From assembly GCF_023897015.1 (NCBI RefSeq), contig NZ_JAMHFY010000016.1, forward strand, positions 1-64,000: 64,000 bases of DNA. Direction: 5' to 3'. A program made the translations under genes and the position numbers. Source of the DNA: Desulfosporosinus nitroreducens (GTDB lineage Bacteria; Bacillota; Desulfitobacteriia; Desulfitobacteriales; Desulfitobacteriaceae). Below the pieces are notes generated by a model, which saw only the letters and a list, made by a program, of their open reading frames with translations, was not told the DNA's origin and did no database searches. Of the stretch, positions 27,509-36,519 are shown in pieces (the first letter of the stretch is position 1; each line of letters opens with the position of its first letter).

Positions 27509-27552
27509 TTTCCTGATAAAAAGGCTTCTACTTTCCTTTTGTTTGCAGATTA

Positions 27553-27591
27553 TGTGATTGTGTTAACAGTGAAGATATGATTTATATCACA
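27553..27591 (+). promoter_or_regulatory. Two CRP/Fnr-type boxes upstream of hcp
   Basis: TGTGA-TTGTGT-TAACA at 27553-27568 and TATGA-TTTATA-TCACA at 27576-27591. Each differs from TGTGA-N6-TCACA in one half. They sit 90-130 bases before the hcp start, a suitable place for an activator. Confidence 0.5.
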
Positions 27592-27680
27592 TTAAAAAAA
27601 CTAACCAGTCACAGTTAAATCTCTTTTCTTAAAGTATCATAAAACTATAAATACAAACAAACAACAAAGGAGACTAAATA

Positions 27681-29045
27681 ATGTCATTAAAAGATCTTTT
27701 CGCGAATTTAGGCGGCAAATCCCAAAACGATAAAGAAACTTCAAAAGAAATCAACGCCATGTTTTGTTATCAATGTGAACAAACTCCGAGTGGCGGATGC
27801 ACTAAATTCGGAGTTTGCGGTAAGAACCCGGATATCGCTAGCCTGCAAGATACCATAATCTTTGGTTTAAAAGGGGTTGCAGCCTACGCCACACATGCAC
27901 GGCAACTTGGTTACAGCGACACGGAAGTCGATAAAATAACTCATGAAGCTTTGTATTCAACCTTGACCAACTCAAACTTTAACCTTGCCGAGACTATTGG
28001 CATGGCCCTTAAAGTTGGAACAGCTACAGTTAAAATTATGGATGTCTTGGACCAAGCCCACACAGCTTTGCTGGGAACACCAACCCCTGTAACCGTTTCT
28101 GAAGACAAAATTGAGGGACATTGTATCGTAGTCACCGGGCATAACTTGTTTGCCCTCGAACAGCTTCTCAAACAGAGCGAAGGCAAAGGCGTTAATATTT
28201 ATACCCACTCCGAAATGTTGCCGGCTCATGGTTATCCTCATCTGAAAAAATATGCTCATTTAAAAGGTAATATCGGTAAGTCCTGGTTTGATCAGAGGCA
28301 ACTCTTTGAAGCATTTCCTGGGGCAATCCTTGGCACAACCAACTGCGTGATGCCAATCAAAGGGAGCTATAGCGATCGATTCTGGTCCTACGATGTTGCG
28401 GGTTTAGAAGGAGTCGCAAAAATCGCCAATGATGATTTTACTCCAATCATTGAAAAAGCACTGTCCTTGCCTAAAGCGGATGTCAAATCCGATAAAACCT
28501 TGTTGACAGGATTTCACCACACCACCGTTTTAAGTATCGCCCCGCAAATAATAGAAGCTGTAAAGGCTGGGAAAATCAAACGATTCTTTGTTATTGCAGG
28601 CTGTGATGCACCAGGAAAAGGCGGCGACTATTACCGTGAATTAGCCCTCTCCGTTCCTCAAGATTGTGTCATTTTGACGACTTCCTGCGGTAAGTTCCGT
28701 TTTAATGACCATGATTTTGGTACGATCGATGGAATCCCCCGTTATATCGACTTGGGTCAATGTAATAATTCCGGTTCAGCCGTAAAAATTGCTTTAGCAC
28801 TGGCAGATGCCTTTGGTTGCGGGGTAAATGACCTTCCGCTAAGTATTGTTCTCTCCTGGTTTGAACAAAAAGCCGTGGCCATTCTTTTGGGACTCTTTAG
28901 CTTAGGTGTCAAGAACATCTATGTAGGGCCAAAGGCTCCGGAATTTATTACGCCTGGTGTTTTGAGTGTCCTCCAGGAAAACTTCAACCTTCAACTGACC
29001 GGAGATGTCAAGACTGACCTTAACAATATGTTAGCAGGAAAATAG
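27681..29045 (+). CDS. hcp: Hybrid cluster protein (hydroxylamine/NO reductase), short class
   Basis: 454 aa, about 90 shorter than class I/II Hcp, consistent with the class III form that lacks a helical segment. The N-terminal [4Fe-4S] set is C29-C32-C40-C46 (CxxCx7Cx5C, anaerobe type). Hybrid-cluster ligands are visible in HSEMLPAHGYP, GTTNCVMP, GCDAPGKGGDYY, TTSCGKFRFN and DLGQCNN. It reduces NO or hydroxylamine. AAAGGAG precedes the ATG and a strong terminator follows. No hcr reductase is adjacent; the divergent NapH-like gene may be the electron route. Confidence 0.92.
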   Translation: MSLKDLFANLGGKSQNDKETSKEINAMFCYQCEQTPSGGCTKFGVCGKNPDIASLQDTIIFGLKGVAAYATHARQLGYSDTEVDKITHEALYSTLTNSNFNLAETIGMALKVGTATVKIMDVLDQAHTALLGTPTPVTVSEDKIEGHCIVVTGHNLFALEQLLKQSEGKGVNIYTHSEMLPAHGYPHLKKYAHLKGNIGKSWFDQRQLFEAFPGAILGTTNCVMPIKGSYSDRFWSYDVAGLEGVAKIANDDFTPIIEKALSLPKADVKSDKTLLTGFHHTTVLSIAPQIIEAVKAGKIKRFFVIAGCDAPGKGGDYYRELALSVPQDCVILTTSCGKFRFNDHDFGTIDGIPRYIDLGQCNNSGSAVKIALALADAFGCGVNDLPLSIVLSWFEQKAVAILLGLFSLGVKNIYVGPKAPEFITPGVLSVLQENFNLQLTGDVKTDLNNMLAGK

Positions 29046-29056
29046 GAAAATAAAAA

Positions 29057-29097
29057 GCAAAAAGCACAGGCAGAATTTCTTGTCCTGTGCTTTTTGC
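29057..29097 (+). terminator. Terminator of hcp
   Basis: GCAAAAAGCACAGG / CCTGTGCTTTTTGC, 14-base perfect arms, directly after hcp. Confidence 0.85.
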
Positions 29098-29146
29098 GTT
29101 GATTTCACTAAACTAAGGCAGTTACTACTGGCGTAATGTTAATAAT

Positions 29147-30376
29147 TTAATGAGAAAATTGCTTCTCCTCATCTACTAAACCCAATGCAACTTCTACTAA
29201 GGCGGTGAGATGCATCATTTTCATACCAAGTTTGTAATGCTTATTCATGTCTACAAACTGGTCCATACAGTTATGGCAAGGGATACACCCAATTTTCGCA
29301 CCTGTAGCCACTAATTGATCAACTTTAGGCTTGGCTTTAACCATACGCATTGCTTTAGTTGCAGCTACGGCACCTGCGCCCCCGCCGGCTCCGCAACAAA
29401 GGTTATACTCCCTGTTAGGAAACATTTCACGAAAATCCATCACAGTATTATTCAGTACATAACGCTGAGGCTCGACAATTCCCTCTTTACGAACCGTATT
29501 ACAGGGATCATGTAAAGTTACCGGGATTGTGTTTCTGCTCTTATCCAATTTTAATGTGCCGTCTTTAATCCAATCAGCATACAACTCGACTATATGCCGA
29601 ACAGGGAACTGTTTCCCTTTCCAGTAATCTCGCGCAAACACCCTTGTCGAACGGAAAGCATGACCGCATTCCGTGACAATAATTTCCTTAGGGTTTAGCC
29701 TCTCAGCTTCTTCAAACATCGGACGCGAAATCGCATCGAATTCATCGTTTTTACCCGTAAACAAACAAATATTTGTTGCATCCCAACGCTTAGAGCTAAT
29801 CGTAAAGTTTGCTTTGGCCGCGTGGAAAACGTTTAAAATGCTTTGCAGATCAGCTGGATAATGTTTAATCTCTCGAGCATTAAATCCAAAGAAGAAATCT
29901 GCATTAGGGACATCTAAAGGAATCTTATAAGTCGGGTCGTTCAATTCTTCCTGCATCATTTCTTCAATCCATTGTAATGTCTCATCATAGTCAATTTGTT
30001 CGACACCCATCTGATTACCTGTCCGTATATGATCATTAGCAATAACCTGCAAATGACCAGGAGGCATTGCAACTTTTCCTCGAAATGCCCTCGCTATTGC
30101 GTTAATATTCACTCCCATCGGGCATTCAACGGTACAACGATTACACATTGTACAATTCCAGATAAAGGGATCGTTCTCTGCTTCTTCTCGCATACCCAAG
30201 ACTACTTTACGTATAAATTTACGAGGATCTTGATCCTCATGCAGATCACTATAAACACAACCAGCCGTACACATACCACAAGTAAGGCATTTAGAAAAAT
30301 CATAGCCTTTCAATAATTCCGCGATTTCATCACGTAAGGTTGGATCTGTATTTTTAATTCTTATTGGTACTCTCAA
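29147..30376 (-). CDS. HdrBC-like fusion (heterodisulfide reductase-type iron-sulfur subunit), copy 1
   Basis: 409 aa. The N-terminal ferredoxin part has two [4Fe-4S] sets, C30-C33-C36-C40 and C75-C78-C81-C85. The C-terminal part has CCG-type cysteine segments (TECGHAFRS; HDPCNTVRKEG; CCGAGGGAGA; CIPCHNC), which build the noncubane clusters of HdrB. TTG start after GGAGG. It is closely similar over its whole length to the gene at 60135-61367. A ferredoxin gene lies just upstream in the same transcript. The electron acceptor is unknown; a disulfide such as that of DsrC is one possibility. Confidence 0.85.
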   Translation of the reverse strand: MRVPIRIKNTDPTLRDEIAELLKGYDFSKCLTCGMCTAGCVYSDLHEDQDPRKFIRKVVLGMREEAENDPFIWNCTMCNRCTVECPMGVNINAIARAFRGKVAMPPGHLQVIANDHIRTGNQMGVEQIDYDETLQWIEEMMQEELNDPTYKIPLDVPNADFFFGFNAREIKHYPADLQSILNVFHAAKANFTISSKRWDATNICLFTGKNDEFDAISRPMFEEAERLNPKEIIVTECGHAFRSTRVFARDYWKGKQFPVRHIVELYADWIKDGTLKLDKSRNTIPVTLHDPCNTVRKEGIVEPQRYVLNNTVMDFREMFPNREYNLCCGAGGGAGAVAATKAMRMVKAKPKVDQLVATGAKIGCIPCHNCMDQFVDMNKHYKLGMKMMHLTALVEVALGLVDEEKQFSH

Positions 30377-30448
30377 CTTATGTTCACCTCCGATTGACTT
30401 TGGTCAAAGTCCCCAAATTCAACCCTTGAAACCTTATCATCACTTAAA

Positions 30449-30637
30449 CTATTCAATAGTAATACAGTGTGCCGGGCAGCCCTCGGCAGCTTCTTTGGCA
30501 GCTTCTTCAAACTCACTGGGGACTGGGTTTGTGTATGCTACTGCTAACCCGTCTGCCCCCATCTTAAAAACCTCAGGACAGAATTCAGGGCATGATTCAC
30601 ACCCGATGCATTCATCTTGGTTTACTACAGCAATCAT
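30449..30637 (-). CDS. Ferredoxin, [4Fe-4S]
   Basis: 62 aa acidic electron carrier. Cluster ligands C10-C13-C16 and C54; the extra C20 and C58 lie where a second cluster or disulfide is found in related ferredoxins. GGAGGAGAC precedes the ATG. First gene of a two-gene operon with the HdrBC-like fusion, which it probably reduces or is reduced by. Confidence 0.92.
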   Translation of the reverse strand: MIAVVNQDECIGCESCPEFCPEVFKMGADGLAVAYTNPVPSEFEEAAKEAAEGCPAHCITIE

Positions 30638-30939
30638 AATGTCTCCTCCTCAATTTTATCAACCTTAATTTGTTGCCTTAAGACCTTGCGATATTTTTCT
30701 CTATCATTAATTAGGTATTTAACAGTTCCTTAGATTTCCAACTCTTCCTGCGCAGCCCTTTAAGTCGATGAGCCGTATAGTTTCTTACTCATCAGACATC
30801 AAGGTATAATTTCATTTTTCATGACAAAAGTAAAAGGAGCGTCCTTCTTCCACCTTTGCTATCCTTTTAACCCATTTCAACTCTACCTGACATCTATTTA
30901 CCTCCTCGAAGTTACTGACATATGCCCTTTATGATTTCA
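30638..30939 (-). promoter_or_regulatory. Long leader of the ferredoxin/HdrBC operon with mini-ORFs
   Basis: About 290 transcribed bases if the promoter at 30940-30967 is used. It contains a strong ribosome site (GAGGAGG) and an 8-codon ORF MSGRVEMG, and later the 10-codon MSKKLYGSST. An overlapping frame reads VKRIAKVEEGRSFYFCHEK, like a decayed metal-binding protein. Leader control or gene remnant; no known riboswitch is recognised. Confidence 0.35.
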
Positions 30940-30967
30940 ATTATACTCTGTATTGAACATATGTCAA
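30940..30967 (-). promoter_or_regulatory. Consensus sigma-A promoter for the ferredoxin operon
   Basis: On the minus strand, TTGACA, 16-base spacer, TATAAT. A TGACATATG...CATATGTCA inverted repeat (30916-30924, 30958-30966) brackets it and could be an operator. Confidence 0.7.
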
Positions 30968-31021
30968 TAATTACTATTACATAATTTTCCTTCATAATCG
31001 AGGAATCAAACTAAGAAATAT

Positions 31022-31050
31022 AAAAGTTCCAGACCGTCTTAAAACGATCT
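31022..31050. terminator. Terminator downstream of selO
   Basis: AAAGTTCCAGA-CGT / ACG-TCTGGAACTTT hairpin with T-tracts on both sides, between the selO end and the ferredoxin promoter. Confidence 0.7.
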
Positions 31051-31117
31051 GGAACTTTTGGCGCTTAGAGATTAACTTTGAAAGACTCAAGAAAGAATCG
31101 CCCCTAATACTTCTATA

Positions 31118-32593
31118 TCAGGTCCCGCAAAAAGTTCGGTAAGGTTGGCTTGATAGCTCTGGCAATGTACAGTAATCAGCCTGTTCGGGGGAGTGTGCGT
31201 AGGGGTTTGAAAGAACATCAAGAAGTTGCTCCATTACGCTGTAGTCTTCTTGTTTCACCGCGGCTTCCAGTGCAGCCTCTACTTGATGGTTGCGAGGGAT
31301 TAGCGCAGGATTGGAGTTCCGCATCAATTGATGGGAAGAGGTTTTCGATTCCTGTTGCCTGCCTAGTCTTGCCTGCCACTGCTCATGCCACTGACCAAAT
31401 TCTGGGGTGCCAGACAGGACCGAATCCTCCAGTCTGTCAAAAGTTAACGTGCGGAAAGTATTAGTATAGTCCGCACGATACTTCTGCATCATACTGAGCA
31501 GACCTTCAATAAGGGCTTCATCCTCGATCTCTTCGTTCATAATTCCTAGTTTTGCTCTCATTCCTGAGAGCCAATTACGGTGATACAAGTCAGTAAAATC
31601 CGAAATCGCATCCTGGGCCATTTTGATCGCTTGTTCCTGATTGTTATGCACCAGCGGCAATATGGTTTCAGCAAATCGCGCGAGATTCCATGCGGCAATA
31701 TTCGGCTGATTGACATAGGCATAGCGGCCTTGAACGTCAATTGAACTGAATACTGTTGCCGGGTCATAGGTATCCATGAAGGCGCACGGACCATAATCAA
31801 TGGTTTCTCCACTAAGGGTCATGTTGTCGGTGTTCATCACCCCGTGAATGAAACCAACGAGTTGCCATTTGGCAATCAATTCGGCCTGACGCTTGATAAC
31901 TTCCTGAAGCAACAAAAGATAGCAGTTCGGGGCATCTGCAACGTCAGGATAATGTCGTTGCAATGTGTAATCAGCTAAAACCCTGAGATCCTCGACCGTT
32001 CCCCATTCTGAAACGTATTGAAAGGTGCCGACCCGCAGATGACTGGCAGCTACGCGGGTTAAAATTGCACCCGGCAGCTTGGTTTCGCGGATTACTGACT
32101 CTCCGGTTGTCACCACCGCAAGGCTACGGGTGGTAGGAATACCAAGCGCATGCATTGCTTCGCTGATGATATATTCGCGCAGCATCGGTCCAAGCGCTGC
32201 TCTGCCATCACCACGGCGGGAATATGGGGTTGGACCTGAACCCTTAAGCTGAATATCAACCCGCTCACCTTTCGGAGTGATCTGTTCGCCAAGCAACAGA
32301 GCCCGGCCGTCCCCTAACAAGGCAAAATGACCGAATTGATGTCCCGCGTAAGCTTGAGCAAGAGGCGAAGCGCCTTCAGGAATTCGGTTGCCAGCAAACA
32401 CTGCAACGCCATCTATGCTTTCCAACGCTTGGAAGTCCAACCCTAGGGATGTTGCTAACGGATAATTGAGGATAATCAACTTGGGCGAGCGTACAGGGAT
32501 TGGGTTGAGGCTGGTGAAAAATGATTTTGGCAGCCGTGCATAACTGTTGTCTAAGTTCCATCCTGTTTCAATTATTGCTTTCTCCTTTGTCAT
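31118..32593 (-). CDS. selO: SelO/YdiU pseudokinase, protein AMPylase
   Basis: 491 aa. The SelO family transfers AMP to Ser/Thr/Tyr of redox proteins. Signature segments: [60 protein letters not shown] (reversed catalytic loop) and [10 protein letters not shown] (metal Asp). It ends in TFCGT, the usual bacterial Cys end where some eukaryotes carry Sec; the TGA here is the true stop. GGAG lies before the ATG. Single-gene unit. Confidence 0.93.
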   Translation of the reverse strand: MTKEKAIIETGWNLDNSYARLPKSFFTSLNPIPVRSPKLIILNYPLATSLGLDFQALESIDGVAVFAGNRIPEGASPLAQAYAGHQFGHFALLGDGRALLLGEQITPKGERVDIQLKGSGPTPYSRRGDGRAALGPMLREYIISEAMHALGIPTTRSLAVVTTGESVIRETKLPGAILTRVAASHLRVGTFQYVSEWGTVEDLRVLADYTLQRHYPDVADAPNCYLLLLQEVIKRQAELIAKWQLVGFIHGVMNTDNMTLSGETIDYGPCAFMDTYDPATVFSSIDVQGRYAYVNQPNIAAWNLARFAETILPLVHNNQEQAIKMAQDAISDFTDLYHRNWLSGMRAKLGIMNEEIEDEALIEGLLSMMQKYRADYTNTFRTLTFDRLEDSVLSGTPEFGQWHEQWQARLGRQQESKTSSHQLMRNSNPALIPRNHQVEAALEAAVKQEDYSVMEQLLDVLSNPYAHSPEQADYCTLPELSSQPYRTFCGT

Positions 32594-32643
32594 CGCATCT
32601 CCTTCTCTTTTTCCTTTTTCTTATTGTATCCTAGTTGTTTCTT

Positions 32644-32838
32644 TTACATAGTACAAGATACCATAGGGATTCTATGATATTTTTTGATATCTACATTCGT
32701 TCCAACACAAAGGCAACCTTTTTTAGTGTCTGCTTCTGTTAATTTATTATACACTTCCGACAACGGGCTTTTATCCGTTGCGTAATCACTAATAAGATCA
32801 TTGTAAGCAAAAAGTCCAGTTTTATTACTGGACTTAAT
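32644..32838 (-). pseudogene. Unassigned open frame without a start
   Basis: A 64-codon frame, LFAYNDLISDYATDK...KKGCLCVGTNVDIKKY..., ending TAA. It looks like genuine protein but has no ATG/GTG/TTG with a ribosome site, and a hairpin AAGTCCAGT/ACTGGACTT lies in its first codons. A second broken stretch at 32909-33012 (VETLGEKQAQNYNQLM) is similar in character. Probably remnants; family not recognised. Confidence 0.3.
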
Positions 32839-33027
32839 TCACTGTATCAATTATTAAGTTATAAATTTCTAGAACATAGTTGCTAGCTTTTCTCCTACCA
32901 CCCTAAGGTTATCTAATTTCTGAGACAACACAAGGTTTATAATAGACTTTATTCAAATTCATCAATTGGTTATAATTTTGCGCTTGCTTCTCACCCAGTG
33001 TTTCAACAGGCTATAAAATTAAGTTTG

Positions 33028-33654
33028 TTAAGTAGGCGATACCAGTTTCTCCCCTGTCGATATATAGACGTGATTGAAGACTGGTAAACCATTGTTCCAC
33101 AGGTTTGAAAAAACTTCTTTTTCCATAGTTTTGTTTCCGGGAAGTTCTGCGTTATTATCATTTGTTTCGTTAGAATCGTAGAAATACAATTCGTTTTTTT
33201 CGTCATCAAATCCTAAAAATGTAATATAATGTTGCCAATAGATTCCTTCTCCAATTAACACAATAATTGGAGACGCCTCTTGTACAAGTCTAGCCTTGAG
33301 TGTAGCTAGATCCCCTTTATATATCATAGGCGTTAACCCTTGTGTTTGAAGATATATAAATAGTCCTTTTGTCAAGACATAGCCCATAAAAGGGTCTTTG
33401 AAAGGGATTTCAGCATAGATATCAGCTCCCTTGGATTCATTACCTAAGTTTCTTAAAACGAAAGCAACAGAATATGCGGCGCATTCATTTCCTATCTGGA
33501 GTTCAAAGTTGCTATATACAGGTAGGTAAAACTTATTATTATTTATTAATGAAGTGGAGTCTTTACTCGGAAATGGCGATAATACATATACCGTACCAAC
33601 TAAGAAAATTGTTATTAATATTATGATTTTTAACTTAAAAGTGTAAACTTTCAT
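33028..33654 (-). CDS. Peptidase C39-like exported protein
   Basis: 208 aa. An N-terminal hydrophobic segment (residues 8-26) is a signal or membrane anchor. The rest fits the papain-like C39 fold: C58 in GNECAAYSVAF, H142 in QHYITFLGFDD and D160 in LYFYDSN form the expected triad. The role may be cell-surface proteolysis or peptide processing. No bacteriocin precursor is visible nearby. Confidence 0.65.
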   Translation of the reverse strand: MKVYTFKLKIIILITIFLVGTVYVLSPFPSKDSTSLINNNKFYLPVYSNFELQIGNECAAYSVAFVLRNLGNESKGADIYAEIPFKDPFMGYVLTKGLFIYLQTQGLTPMIYKGDLATLKARLVQEASPIIVLIGEGIYWQHYITFLGFDDEKNELYFYDSNETNDNNAELPGNKTMEKEVFSNLWNNGLPVFNHVYISTGEKLVSPT

Positions 33655-33996
33655 TTTTATTGGCCTCCTGTTTAAAGTTAAAAGTGTTGCTAAATAACTA
33701 TATCCTTTGTTTCTGAATCAGGCCTAAATGCTAGCTGAACGTTTGTTGAGTGTTTCCTGAATTGATAATGATCAAAAAATTAACGGCTATATTCGCCACG
33801 AATCAGCGAATCTAGCCGTTTGTAACATTTATTTATAAATCAATGATCCTTACCCTTTGCGTAAAATTAAAAGCCGCATTTCAAAGCTAAAAATTCCCAG
33901 AACTCGAAAAGTTTATTACACGTTATCTTCAACTTAAGTGTCATATTTGATATAATACACTTAATACAAAGAGATCTATCTTGAGGGGGACCGTTA
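33655..33996. other. Divergent promoter region with a hairpin
   Basis: Contains AACGGCTA-ATTCGC / GCGAAT-AGCCGTT at 33782-33820, a strong hairpin that may be bidirectional. Promoters for the C39-like gene and the GntR operon must lie here. No gene is seen. Confidence 0.4.
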
Positions 33997-34386
33997 GTGG
34001 ACAGCATACAAGTTGGTGATTTTAAGTTTCGATTGGATTTGTCAAAACCTTTGTATGAACAAGTCCTGCAGCATATACGCCAGGCTATAGCTAGAGGAGA
34101 CGTTCAATTAGGAACAAAGTTGCCTTCCGTGCGCGATCTTGCACAACAATTAAAACTTAACCCCAACACCGTAATGCGAGCCTATCAAGAACTCGATCGT
34201 GATCACTTAACAGAAACTCGCCGGGGTCAGGGAACCTTTATCACCTCTAATTCTGAAACTGTCGAACAAGTAAAAAAGGCGCTGGCACGTGAGGCAGTGA
34301 TTGCCTTCGTCTCGTCAATGAAAAATCTGGGGATCGACCGATCTACAACAGAGTCCTTTCTAAAGGAGGTTACTTGGCATGAGTAG
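33997..34386 (+). CDS. GntR-family regulator, YtrA type
   Basis: 129 aa, short C-terminal tail typical of YtrA. HTH region: PLYEQVLQHIRQAIARGDVQLGTKLPSVRDLAQQLKLNPNTVMRAY. GTG start after GAGGGGG. Its end overlaps the start of the ABC ATPase gene by 8 bases, so the three genes are one operon. YtrA-type repressors usually control their own ABC transporter in response to cell-wall-active compounds. Confidence 0.88.
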   Translation: MDSIQVGDFKFRLDLSKPLYEQVLQHIRQAIARGDVQLGTKLPSVRDLAQQLKLNPNTVMRAYQELDRDHLTETRRGQGTFITSNSETVEQVKKALAREAVIAFVSSMKNLGIDRSTTESFLKEVTWHE

Positions 34387-35074
34387 TGCTCTTGAAATTA
34401 AACACCTATGCAAATCCTATGGTTCCAAGATCGCCCTCAACGACTTAACCGTATCTTTTCCAGCAGGTCAAATAACAGGACTTATTGGTCCTAACGGCGC
34501 GGGAAAGTCGACGCTTTTAAAGGCCATCGTTGGGCTTGTCAAACCGCAACAGGGAAGTATCGGGATTTTCGGTCAACCAGCTCACTGGAAGTTAAACTCA
34601 GAGATCGCCTACCTCCCTGATCGTGCAAAATGGTACAAATCCCATACGATTAAACAAGCCTTAACCTATGCTCTCAATATTTTACCTGGCTTTGACCTGC
34701 CACGCGCTCTTGAAATGGCCAACCTCATGAGTCTCGATTTGGACGTACTGGTATCCACCTTATCAGAAGGTTATGAGGCCCGCTTACATATCATTCTTTG
34801 CCTGGCACGGAGGGTCAAACTTGTGCTCCTTGATGAACCATTTTCCGGGATTGATCTATTGTCCCGTGAAACCATTATTCAACTGCTCATTAATTCTATG
34901 CTGGATCAACCACAGACTATATTGATCAGCTCCCATGAAATCCACGAAGCAGAAAGCTTGTTTGAACATGTTGTATTTCTTAACAAGGGACAACTTGTTT
35001 TAGAAGGAAATGCGGAAGCCCTGCGTCAAGAAAAGGGATCTATCGAATCCATTTACAGGGGGTTATTTCGATGA
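34379..35074 (+). CDS. ABC transporter ATP-binding protein
   Basis: 231 aa. Walker A GPNGAGKST, signature LSEGYEARL (E-Y variant of LSGGQ), Walker B LVLLDEPFSG and switch His in LISSHE. AAAGGAGG precedes the ATG. Works with the membrane protein encoded next, with a 4-base overlap. Substrate unknown; export or antibiotic resistance is likely by analogy to YtrB. Confidence 0.9.
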   Translation: MSSALEIKHLCKSYGSKIALNDLTVSFPAGQITGLIGPNGAGKSTLLKAIVGLVKPQQGSIGIFGQPAHWKLNSEIAYLPDRAKWYKSHTIKQALTYALNILPGFDLPRALEMANLMSLDLDVLVSTLSEGYEARLHIILCLARRVKLVLLDEPFSGIDLLSRETIIQLLINSMLDQPQTILISSHEIHEAESLFEHVVFLNKGQLVLEGNAEALRQEKGSIESIYRGLFR

Positions 35075-35817
35075 AAGCATTTTTAACTTTGGTTAGAAAT
35101 GATTCTAAACTCGAAAAAGAAGATCGTCGTCATCGATCTCTTTTAAGTAAAGTTTATGCAGTTTTTGCAGTAGTCTTAATAAATGCTGCCTTAACCTTTT
35201 CCAAGGGATACATTGACATTAATTTGATTATTAGGTGTTTGCTAATTTTAACTCCTTTTGGGTGCGCAATCTTAGTTGTCAATAAAGAATGGCAAGAAGG
35301 AACCACAGGGTGGTGGCTGGCGCTTCCTTATTCAAGAAGTTTACTGCTTAGTGCCAAATGGGTTGCTAGTTTCTGGCGGGTTTTAAAAATGTATGGCATT
35401 TTCTTTGCTACATTAGTAATTATGGGGTCAATTTATACCTCAACTCTGCCTGTTTTTTTTCCAAAAATTCAACTGTTAGACTTGCTTCAGGCTTGTGCAA
35501 GAGATCTAAGTTGGTTACTCATTATAAGCCCCTTCTCAATTACTCTAGGTGCCTTGATGGTTATCCTTACAAGGTCATATTGGATACCTGGCTCTCTAAT
35601 AATTTGGGTTATGTTTGGCCTAATGACCAATCTTTATGCGGCTAAGGCCCTTGGTCTTTCTCCACAGAAGGATTCCTTTGTCTCACACTCTGGTCAAGGC
35701 TTTTGCTTTAGCATAAATGGGAGTGATTTCTTCACAACCTTTCTTATCTCTCTCGCAGTCTCATCACTATTATTCGTTTTTTCCGTGTACCTTCTTAAGA
35801 AGCATGTGGAATTATAG
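35071..35817 (+). CDS. ABC transporter membrane subunit
   Basis: 248 aa, six predicted membrane segments, with a short charged N-terminus (RNDSKLEKEDRRHRS). The region EWQEGTTGWWLALPYSRSLLLSAKW is typical of ABC-2 type permeases. Overlaps the ATPase gene and is followed by a perfect terminator. Substrate unknown. Confidence 0.8.
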   Translation: MKAFLTLVRNDSKLEKEDRRHRSLLSKVYAVFAVVLINAALTFSKGYIDINLIIRCLLILTPFGCAILVVNKEWQEGTTGWWLALPYSRSLLLSAKWVASFWRVLKMYGIFFATLVIMGSIYTSTLPVFFPKIQLLDLLQACARDLSWLLIISPFSITLGALMVILTRSYWIPGSLIIWVMFGLMTNLYAAKALGLSPQKDSFVSHSGQGFCFSINGSDFFTTFLISLAVSSLLFVFSVYLLKKHVEL

Positions 35818-35827
35818 TACCGAGCAG

Positions 35828-35867
35828 AAAGCGACGTGAGAGGATTACCTCTCACGTCGCTTTTTTT
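35828..35867 (+). terminator. Terminator of the GntR/ABC operon
   Basis: AAAGCGACGTGAGAGG / CCTCTCACGTCGCTTT with a 4-base loop and T-run. Confidence 0.9.
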
Positions 35868-35919
35868 CTTCGGAATATGATCATTTACTACAGTCATTAA
35901 ACATCTTTTCAATACTATA

Positions 35920-36354
35920 TTATTCTTCTTTCTGCATATCCAAAAATGCATTGTATTGCAAATCTTTGAGAACTAAAACCGTGTCATCTAAAGAGTAATT
36001 ATAGGTTTTCATCATTTCTTTGATCATCTCAGTAAATATTCTATGATATTGCTTACAATTTACGGTGTTTTGATATTCCCCGAGAATCGGATAAAGTTTT
36101 GTCCAGTCAACAACATAACCATTTGAACTCTTCATAGAAACTTCAGATGTCACCGACTTCTCATCTCTTAATAGATAATCACAACTTACCCTCAGCACTT
36201 CAGCTAATTTGGGGATTTTTGCAGTTTCTGGAAAGGCTAATTCGGATTCCCATTTGGAAATAGTCTGCCTTGTAACTTCCAATAATTCAGCTAATTGATC
36301 CTGTGTCAAATTTATAGCTTTTCTTGCCTTAGCTATTTTTTCTCCGGTTTTCAT
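35920..36354 (-). CDS. XRE-family helix-turn-helix protein
   Basis: 144 aa. HTH_3 domain at residues 5-62 (KIAKARKAINLTQDQLAELLEVTRQTISKWE), then a helical C-terminal part of unknown role. AAGGAGAG precedes the ATG. Monocistronic between the ABC operon and ubiD; target unknown. Confidence 0.85.
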   Translation of the reverse strand: MKTGEKIAKARKAINLTQDQLAELLEVTRQTISKWESELAFPETAKIPKLAEVLRVSCDYLLRDEKSVTSEVSMKSSNGYVVDWTKLYPILGEYQNTVNCKQYHRIFTEMIKEMMKTYNYSLDDTVLVLKDLQYNAFLDMQKEE

Positions 36355-36429
36355 GTTTCTCTCTCCTTTTAACGTTATGCATCAATTGTAGCATTCTGAA
36401 GAGAAAAACAAACCACCCCAGTGTTTCTA

Positions 36430-36503
36430 AAAGCAACCTCTAGTTGCTTTAAAAGTGTTTTGTTATTTTCATCATAAAGCCCTCACCTTAAATGATGAGG
36501 GCT
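36430..36503 (-). terminator. Two hairpins downstream of the UbiD gene
   Basis: AAAGCAAC/GTTGCTTT at 36430-36450 and AGCCCTCA/TGAGGGCT at 36478-36503. Together they probably end the UbiD transcript. Confidence 0.6.
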
Positions 36504-36519
36504 CAAATGAATTCTTGAA

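Noticed and set aside
31022-31130. selO TGA as Sec with a C-terminal extension
   Set aside because: TFCGT-stop is the normal bacterial SelO end, and the open stretch after it is terminator DNA.
32812-32838. Hairpin AAGTCCAGT/ACTGGACTT after a TGA as SECIS
   Set aside because: Loop AATAAA lacks the required G and there is no upstream start.
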